A stretch of DNA of 38,528 bases, from contig JAJDNX010000071.1 of assembly GCA_022340485.1 (NCBI GenBank), forward strand, positions 1 to 38,528, in the 5' to 3' direction. The translations under genes and the position numbers were made by a program. The notes under the pieces are model-generated. The model did no database searches. It was not told the origin of the DNA and saw only the letters and a list, made by a program, of their open reading frames with translations. Below, one piece after another: positions 33,527 through 38,528 of the stretch. Each line of letters starts with the position of its first letter. Positions within the stretch are counted from its first letter, which is position 1. The DNA comes from Gammaproteobacteria bacterium (GTDB lineage: Bacteria > Pseudomonadota > Gammaproteobacteria > UBA9214).

Positions 33527-34194
33527 GCAGCGCCGGCAACGTCATGAGCCAGACGCCCTTGTTGCAGGGACAGTACCGGGTAATCGAGTTCCTTGATCAA
33601 GGGGATGTCGTGGCTGGCAATCAGCACGCTGACACCAACGTCATTGAAGAGTGAGAACAGTGACATGATCTCGCGTGACAACTCCGGGTCCAGGTTTCCG
33701 GTGGGTTCATCCGCCAGCAGCAGCATGGGTTTGTTGACGACGGCACGAGCAATACCAACGCGCTGCTGTTCACCGCCGGAGAGGGTGATGGGATAAAGGC
33801 GTTCCTTGCTCAGCAGGCCCAGTTTATCCAGTGCAGCCCGAACCCGGCGTCCGATTTCCTGGTGCCGGTAGCCAGCGATAATCAGTGGTAATGCGACGTT
33901 GTCAAAAACGGTACGGTCAAACAGCAGGTGATGTTCCTGGAAAATAAAGCCGATCTTGCGGCGGATATAGGGAATGCGACGTTTGCTGATGCCGGTAACA
34001 TTCTCCCCATCGAGTATGACCTGGCCACGGGTGGCGTACTCGATCAGGGCAACCAGTTTCAGCAGGGTACTTTTGCCGGCGCCGGAGTGCCCGGTGAGAA
34101 AGGCCATGACGCCCTTTTCCATGTGAAAATTGATGTTGCTCAGCGCCTCAAACCCGCCCGGGTAGCGCTTGCTGACATTGGTGAAACGGATCAT
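33523..34194 (-). CDS. ftsE: Cell division ATP-binding protein FtsE
   Basis: FtsE is the cytoplasmic ATPase of the FtsEX divisome complex. Walker A is GHSGAGKST (about 35-43), signature LSGGEQQRVGIARA, and Walker B LLLADEPTGNLD, with the switch histidine in IASHD. MIRFTNVSKRYPGGFEALSNINFHMEKGVMAFLTG is a near-canonical FtsE start. The length of 223 residues is typical. It is coupled to ftsX by a 4-bp overlap and lies 31 bp after ftsY, completing the conserved ftsYEX operon. Confidence 0.97.
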   Translation of the reverse strand: MIRFTNVSKRYPGGFEALSNINFHMEKGVMAFLTGHSGAGKSTLLKLVALIEYATRGQVILDGENVTGISKRRIPYIRRKIGFIFQEHHLLFDRTVFDNVALPLIIAGYRHQEIGRRVRAALDKLGLLSKERLYPITLSGGEQQRVGIARAVVNKPMLLLADEPTGNLDPELSREIMSLFSLFNDVGVSVLIASHDIPLIKELDYPVLSLQQGRLAHDVAGAA

Positions 34195-34225
34195 ATGAAC
34201 GAGAGTTCCGGGTACCGAGTGGGCA

Positions 34226-35203
34226 TTACTGCTCTTTTACAAACAACGCATTGACGAATTCTTCGGCATCGAATTCGCGAAGGTTTTCAATGCCTTCACC
34301 GACTCCAATAAAGCGTATTGGAAGCCGCATCTGTTTTGCGATGGCAAATATGATGCCCCCCTTGGCGGTGCCGTCCAGCTTGGTCAGGGTGATACCGGTA
34401 AGTCCGATGGCATTGTTGAATTCCTGCGCCTGGTTGAGCGCATTCTGGCCGGTGCCTGCATCCACTACCAGCATCACTTCATGGGGTGCGCTTGCATCCA
34501 GCTTTCCCATCACCCGCTTGATCTTTTTCAACTCTTCCATGAGGTTGCCCTGGGTGTGCAGGCGCCCGGCAGTATCCGCAATCAGCACGTCCATGTTGCG
34601 CGACCGGGCCGACTGCAGGGCATCGAAAATGACCGAGGCTGCATCCGCTCCCTGTTGCTGCGCAACGACTGGCACATTGTTGCGCGCACCCCAGGTCTGC
34701 AATTGCTCAACCGCCGCAGCACGGAAGGTATCTCCGGCCGCCAGCATGACCTTCAGACCCTGCTGCTGTAAGCGATGGGTGAGTTTACCGATCGTGGTGG
34801 TCTTGCCGGCCCCGTTGATGCCGACCATCAACAGGACAAAGGGGCGAGTGCCCTCTGGAATGACCAGCGGCTGGCTGCTGGGGGCGAGTATTGCCTGCAT
34901 GTGTTTGTGCAATGCAGTCATCAGGGCGTCGGCATTACTGAACTGCTTGAGTGCAACCTGTTCGGTCAGACGGTCCATGATCTCGCGCGTTGCCTCGATG
35001 CCAACATCCGCCACCAGTAGCTGTGTTTCGATCTCTTCAAGCAGTCCTTCATCGATTGACTTGCTGCCCAGTACCAGCTCGGTGAGTCCGTCGGTGAGAT
35101 TGTGACGGGTCCGTGACAGTCCGTCCCGGAGACGTTTGAAGAGTCCGGGTTTTCCAGCGTCGTCGCTGGAGGCCGATGCTTTGTTTTTTCCGAAACCTAA
35201 CAT
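34226..35203 (-). CDS. ftsY: Signal recognition particle receptor FtsY
   Basis: FtsY is the GTPase receptor that docks SRP-ribosome complexes at the membrane. The N domain (LFKRLRDGLSRTRHNLTDGLTELVLGSKSID) is followed by the G domain with GINGAGKTTTIGKL, DTFRAAAVEQLQ, DTAGRLHTQGNLMEEL, TKLDGTAKGG and IGVGEGIENLREFDAEEFV. The track starts at TTG 35233; ATG 35203 (MLGFGKNKA) resembles the E. coli start region WLGFGQKE and is preferred, giving 325 residues. The acidic A domain found in E. coli FtsY is almost absent, so membrane targeting relies on the short N-terminus. The M16 peptidase genes diverge 98 bp away. Confidence 0.95.
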   Translation of the reverse strand: MLGFGKNKASASSDDAGKPGLFKRLRDGLSRTRHNLTDGLTELVLGSKSIDEGLLEEIETQLLVADVGIEATREIMDRLTEQVALKQFSNADALMTALHKHMQAILAPSSQPLVIPEGTRPFVLLMVGINGAGKTTTIGKLTHRLQQQGLKVMLAAGDTFRAAAVEQLQTWGARNNVPVVAQQQGADAASVIFDALQSARSRNMDVLIADTAGRLHTQGNLMEELKKIKRVMGKLDASAPHEVMLVVDAGTGQNALNQAQEFNNAIGLTGITLTKLDGTAKGGIIFAIAKQMRLPIRFIGVGEGIENLREFDAEEFVNALFVKEQ

Positions 35204-35301
35204 GAAATTGGTTGTCTTTGAGAGATTAGGCAATACCGGGGTGGGTATCCTATCATCCCCAGACCATCCGGGTTAACTACCCGAAGTAAAGGAGTGAATG
35301 A

Positions 35302-36678
35302 ATGCGAAGATTGCTGCTAACCGGCCTGTTAGCCGTTGCCAGCCAGGCGGCGCTGGCGGTCGGAGTTGTCCATGAATATCAACTGGATAACGGTCTGAAA
35401 CTGATCGTCAGGGAAGATCACCGTGCACCGGTGGTGGTCTCACAGGTGTGGTACCGGGTCGGGTCGAGTTACGAGCATGACGGTATCACCGGCGTCTCGC
35501 ATGTGCTGGAACATATGATGTTCAAGGGTACGGATAAGCATCCGCCGGGCGAATTTTCGCGCATTATTGCTGCAAACGGTGGCAGTGAGAACGCCTTCAC
35601 CAGCAGTGACTACACGGCCTATTTCCAAAAACTGGAGAAAAGCCGGTTGCCGATCAGCTTCGAACTGGAGGCTGACCGGATGCGCAATCTGCACTTGCAG
35701 GATGAAGAATTCCAGAAGGAAATCAATGTGGTGATGGAAGAACGGCGGTTGCGCACCGAGGACAAGCCGACAGCACTGACCTATGAACAGTTTGGTGCAG
35801 TTGCCTTTACCAGCAGTTCGGTACGCATCCCGACGATTGGCTGGATGAATGATCTGGAGAACATGCAACTGCCTGATCTGCAGCATTGGTACGAGCGCTG
35901 GTATGCCCCCAATAACGCCATCGTCGTGGTCGTGGGCGATGTTGAACCGGAGGCCGTATTCGCACTGGCAAAGAAATACTTCGGGCCACTGAAGCCGGAA
36001 GAGATTGTGCCGCCCAAGCCTCGTATTGAACCGCCCCAGAAAGGCAAGCGAGACATTATCGTGGAGGCGCCGGCCGAGGTGCCCTATACCATTCTGGGTT
36101 ACAAGGTGCCGGTACTGGCGACTGCCGAGGAGCGCTGGGAACCCTATGCGCTGGAAGTGCTGGCCAATATCCTGGACGGTGGAGACAGTGCCCGCCTGAC
36201 CCGTGAACTGGTACGTGGCAGTCAGATTGCAACCAGTGCGGGTGCCGGCTATGACCTCTACGAGCGGCAGGCAGGCCTGTTTTTGCTGGATGGCACACCG
36301 GCGGGATCACGCGCTGTTCCCGAGTTGCAGGCGGCATTGTTCGAACAGATTCAACGTCTGCAGGAGGAACCGGTTACCGATGAGGAACTGGCACGGGTTA
36401 AGTCCGGCGTGGTGGCCAGTGCCGTTTATGAACTGGACTCGATTTTTTACCAGGGGATGAAAATCGGTCAACTGGAAGCGGTCGGCCTGGACTGGCGACT
36501 GGCCGACGAATACGTGCAGCGTATCAATGCGGTGACGGCTGAACAGGTACAGGCCGTTGCGAAAAAGTACCTGGTCGAGGAGGCCCTGACCGTGGCAGTG
36601 CTGGACCCCCTGCCAATGGAGCAGGGCCGCCAGGCTCATGCTGACAGCAATGGAGTGGGTGATGAATACCAGAATTGA
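35302..36678 (+). CDS. M16 family zinc peptidase, catalytic type, exported
   Basis: A signal peptide (RRLLLTGLLAVASQAALA) targets the protein to the periplasm. The inverted zinc motif HxxEH is intact in SHVLEHMMFKG (H67, E70, H71). The downstream glutamate that completes the zinc site is in EINVVMEERRLRTED. NAFTSSDYTAYFQ is also typical of pitrilysin-like M16B enzymes. The length of 458 residues fits one M16 two-domain chain. AAAGGAG precedes the ATG. It overlaps the next gene, a related chain lacking the zinc motif, by 17 bp. By analogy with paired M16B proteins, the two probably form a heterodimeric periplasmic peptidase; the substrate is unknown. Confidence 0.94.
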   Translation: MRRLLLTGLLAVASQAALAVGVVHEYQLDNGLKLIVREDHRAPVVVSQVWYRVGSSYEHDGITGVSHVLEHMMFKGTDKHPPGEFSRIIAANGGSENAFTSSDYTAYFQKLEKSRLPISFELEADRMRNLHLQDEEFQKEINVVMEERRLRTEDKPTALTYEQFGAVAFTSSSVRIPTIGWMNDLENMQLPDLQHWYERWYAPNNAIVVVVGDVEPEAVFALAKKYFGPLKPEEIVPPKPRIEPPQKGKRDIIVEAPAEVPYTILGYKVPVLATAEERWEPYALEVLANILDGGDSARLTRELVRGSQIATSAGAGYDLYERQAGLFLLDGTPAGSRAVPELQAALFEQIQRLQEEPVTDEELARVKSGVVASAVYELDSIFYQGMKIGQLEAVGLDWRLADEYVQRINAVTAEQVQAVAKKYLVEEALTVAVLDPLPMEQGRQAHADSNGVGDEYQN

Positions 36679-38008
36679 ACCTTCCCTGCAGCGGTTGATC
36701 GGTGCCGTTCTGTTGCTGTGGCTGGCGGCAATACCGGCAGTGTCGGCAATGCCGGTGATACAGCACTGGGTGACGGATAACGGCGTGCGGGTCTACTTTG
36801 TGGCGGCACCGGAGTTACCGATGGTGGATGTCAATGTCACCTTCGCGGCGGGCAGCGTACGTGATGACGGGCATGCCGGCCTGGCGCACATGACCAGCAC
36901 GCTGCTGACTATGGGAGCAGCCGGACTCAGTGCGGATGAGATCGCCAGCCGCACAGAATCGCTGGGTGCCGAGCTGAGTAGTTCGTCTGCACGTGACATG
37001 GCCTCGGTAAGACTGCGCAGCTTGAGTGATGCAGAACACCTGCAGCCGGCACTGAAGCTGCTTGCGGATGTGATCAACCGGCCGGATTTCAACAAGGCGG
37101 ACTTTAAACGGGAACGTGAACGTACGCTGGTCTCGATTCGCCACAGCGAACAGTCACCTGCCACGGTTGCCGAGTACACCTTTTTCCGGGCGCTTTACCA
37201 TGACCATCCCTACGCACTGCGTCCCAGCGGTACCCTAGAAAGCATCAGCGCCATAAGGCTTGACCAGATCAAGGCATTTTACAAGCAGTATTACGTTGCA
37301 CGTAACGCCGTGTTTTCTATTGTAGGTGACCTCGACCGCAAGGCGGCAGAAAAGCTGGTAGAGCAGGTAATCGGAAAGTTGCCGGCCGGCGAGCGTGCCG
37401 CTGCAGTGGCACCAGTCCCGGCCCTGACGAAAGCAGAAGAACAGCGTATCTTTCATCCCTCCACCCAGACGCATGTGCTCGCAGGTGCACCGGGTATGCA
37501 CCGGGGTGATCCGGACTACTTTCCATTGTACGTGGGGAATCACGTACTCGGTGGCGGTGGACTGGTATCGCGCCTGAATGAGGAAGTACGCGAGAAGCGC
37601 GGTCTCTCCTACAGCGTCAGCAGCTACTTTTCTCCCATGGAACAGGACGGGCCCTATCTCATTTCCTTGCAGACCCGTAATGACCAGGTAGATGATGCCC
37701 TGGCCGTAATGCGGGGGATATTGCAGGACTATGTTGATCATGGCCCCACTGAAAAGGAGCTGCTCAACTCGAAGAAGAATATTACCGGTGGTTTTCCTCT
37801 CGCAATCGCCAGCAATTCCAATATCCTCGATTACCTCAATATGATCGGATTTTATGATCTGCCACTCGACTATCTGGATACGTTCAACAGCAAGGTAATG
37901 GCAGTCACGCGTGCGCAAATCATCGATGCCTTCAAGCGCCGGGTAGTGCCGGGAACCATGGTGACCATTATTGTGGGGGGTGAGGAGCCGTCTGCCACTG
38001 CACTCTGA
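36662..38008 (+). CDS. M16 family peptidase-like protein, non-catalytic partner
   Basis: The start at ATG 36662 (MNTRIEPSLQRLIG) is preferred over the track start 36638; it follows GGAGTGGG. A signal peptide (LIGAVLLLWLAAIPAVSA) is present. The position of HxxEH reads HMTST (GLAHMTSTLLTMG), so zinc cannot bind. The substrate-gripping R/Y region near the C-terminus is intact (EEVREKRGLSYSVSSYF). The length is 448 residues. This inactive-plus-active arrangement parallels known M16B heterodimers in which the non-catalytic chain supplies the arginine/tyrosine pair. Translation is coupled to the catalytic gene by overlap. Confidence 0.93.
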   Translation: MNTRIEPSLQRLIGAVLLLWLAAIPAVSAMPVIQHWVTDNGVRVYFVAAPELPMVDVNVTFAAGSVRDDGHAGLAHMTSTLLTMGAAGLSADEIASRTESLGAELSSSSARDMASVRLRSLSDAEHLQPALKLLADVINRPDFNKADFKRERERTLVSIRHSEQSPATVAEYTFFRALYHDHPYALRPSGTLESISAIRLDQIKAFYKQYYVARNAVFSIVGDLDRKAAEKLVEQVIGKLPAGERAAAVAPVPALTKAEEQRIFHPSTQTHVLAGAPGMHRGDPDYFPLYVGNHVLGGGGLVSRLNEEVREKRGLSYSVSSYFSPMEQDGPYLISLQTRNDQVDDALAVMRGILQDYVDHGPTEKELLNSKKNITGGFPLAIASNSNILDYLNMIGFYDLPLDYLDTFNSKVMAVTRAQIIDAFKRRVVPGTMVTIIVGGEEPSATAL

Positions 38009-38277
38009 TTGCAGCGCGCTACTGGAAGGAACGGGGCTCGTGAACTGACCCCTGGCAACCCTGCTTGCCCGGGAATGACCGCAAAGAAACCGCTAGGGAT
38101 TGTGCCGAATAACCCTGTCCATACTTGGCCTATCAGTATTTGCTGACGGGCCGTGTAGCCTTTGGCTGACTGAAAATCCTTTGCCCGCCCGGTAGGGTAG
38201 CGCACTGGACACCCGGAGACGGGCCTGGGCAAGGAAGCCCGCTTTTTTGTACTCAACATACCCATGGAGGGCGCGCG
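38009..38277. other. 269-bp gap with repeated motifs before the exported lamin-tail-like gene
   Basis: No gene is visible. The region holds two copies of AACCCTG (near 38056 and 38106), two copies of GACGGGCC (near 38145 and 38218) and ends with a terminator-like hairpin 30 bp before the next ATG. It could contain the M16 operon terminator plus a promoter, or a structured leader. I could not match it to a named riboswitch. Confidence 0.4.
38220..38248 (+). terminator. Terminator-like hairpin before the last gene
   Basis: CGGGC...GCCCG (or the tighter TGGGC-AAGGAA-GCCCG) is followed by CTTTTTT at 38242-38248. It is 210 bp after the M16 genes and only 30 bp before the next start, so it may be an attenuator in that gene's leader rather than the M16 terminator. 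Confidence 0.6.
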
Positions 38278-38528
38278 ATGTTTTTTTCAGGGAAGTCAGG
38301 GCTGTGTATGACACAGTGTGTAGGTGCATGTATTGCTGTACTGTCAATGTCGCCTGTGCAGGCGCAGACAGTCCTATCTGAAGTGCTCTATGATGCGAGC
38401 ACTACCGATAACGGCAATGTTTTTGTTGAATTGTACGGCACGCCTGGCAGCGTGCTCGATGGCCTGTTGCTGGAGGGTGTGAATGGTGCGGACGGCAGTG
38501 TCTACCGCAGTGTCGCGCTGGCCGGCAC
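38278..38528 (+). CDS. Exported lamin-tail-like (LTD) protein, 3' end outside window
   Basis: This open frame runs off the window and is missing from the ORF track. It starts at ATG 38278 after GGAGGGCGCGCG and has a signal peptide (MTQCVGACIAVLSMSPVQAQ). The mature start, VLSEVLYDASTTDNGNVFVELYGTPGSVLDGLLLEGVNGADG, resembles the lamin-tail (LTD) fold: a SEVLYD opening, FVELYG, then a short loop and a LxxLLLEG strand. Such domains occur in secreted nucleases, phosphatases and surface proteins. Only 83 codons are visible, so the full architecture is unknown. The position after the M16 genes, where rsmD often lies, suggests local rearrangement. Confidence 0.7.
   Translation, partial: MFFSGKSGLCMTQCVGACIAVLSMSPVQAQTVLSEVLYDASTTDNGNVFVELYGTPGSVLDGLLLEGVNGADGSVYRSVALAG

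Noticed and set aside
38040-38115. Resemblance to a cyclic-di-GMP-I riboswitch (CGCAAAG followed by ATAACC)
   Set aside because: The GNRA-loop stem and receptor stem could not be paired by eye, so I do not call it; a covariance search would decide.
38185-38215. tRNA D-arm-like string GGTAGCGCACTGG-type near 38195
   Set aside because: No T-arm (GGTTCGAATCC) or acceptor pairing follows, so no tRNA can be folded.

Overview
The window reads as about 38.5 kb of ordinary, densely packed chromosome from a gammaproteobacterium. GC content looks moderately high by eye. This placement rests on gene content and order: yicC-gmk-rpoZ-spoT-ridA-recG, then ubiC-ubiA, a comF/bioBFHCD divergon, a caa3-type cytochrome oxidase cluster with SURF1 and DUF2909, and rpoH-ftsX-ftsE-ftsY facing a tandem M16 peptidase pair. 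The genus cannot be fixed from this alone; sulfur-oxidising or autotrophic Chromatiales-like lineages would fit. I see no insertion sequence, prophage, CRISPR array, rRNA or tRNA.

Layout. (1) 88-4805: yicC, gmk, rpoZ, spoT and ridA, for RNA turnover, GMP synthesis, RNA polymerase omega and (p)ppGpp metabolism. (2) 4919-8785: recG, ubiC and ubiA, for fork rescue and the first two ubiquinone steps. (3) 8828-14210: comF on the minus strand, divergent from bioB-bioF-bioH-bioC-bioD on the plus strand. A BirA-type biotin operator lies between them and overlaps both a bioB promoter and the comF start codon. (4) 14346-22151: a DUF2244 membrane protein, coxB (with fused cytochrome c), coxA, a 39-residue membrane protein absent from the ORF track, cox11/ctaG and coxC, ended by a strong terminator; then DUF2909 (minus), SURF1, a degenerate SCO-like protein and ctaB. 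Heme A synthase and a normal SCO are not in the cluster. (5) 22181-25158: a DUF523 protein (minus), then a compact module of a secreted protein of unknown function, a membrane c-type heme sensor ending in a HAMP domain, and a soluble class III nucleotide cyclase. (6) 25289-28472: a split MacAB-type ABC exporter (minus). (7) 28784-31454: a CBS-pair protein, a small exported membrane protein, a universal stress protein and purU. (8) 31513-35203: rpoH, ftsX, ftsE and ftsY (minus). (9) 35302-38008: two M16 peptidase-like proteins, one with and one without the zinc motif, then the start of an exported lamin-tail-like protein cut by the window edge.

The regulatory DNA is the most informative part. 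The rpoH promoter carries a near-perfect CIRCE element (HrcA operator), which suggests that the repressor-based heat-shock circuit controls the sigma-32 circuit. The bio operator is placed so that BirA could also affect comF. The best candidate for a little-described system is the heme-HAMP protein plus separate cyclase (22923-25158), which looks like a transmembrane redox- or ligand-sensing cyclase divided over two or three polypeptides.
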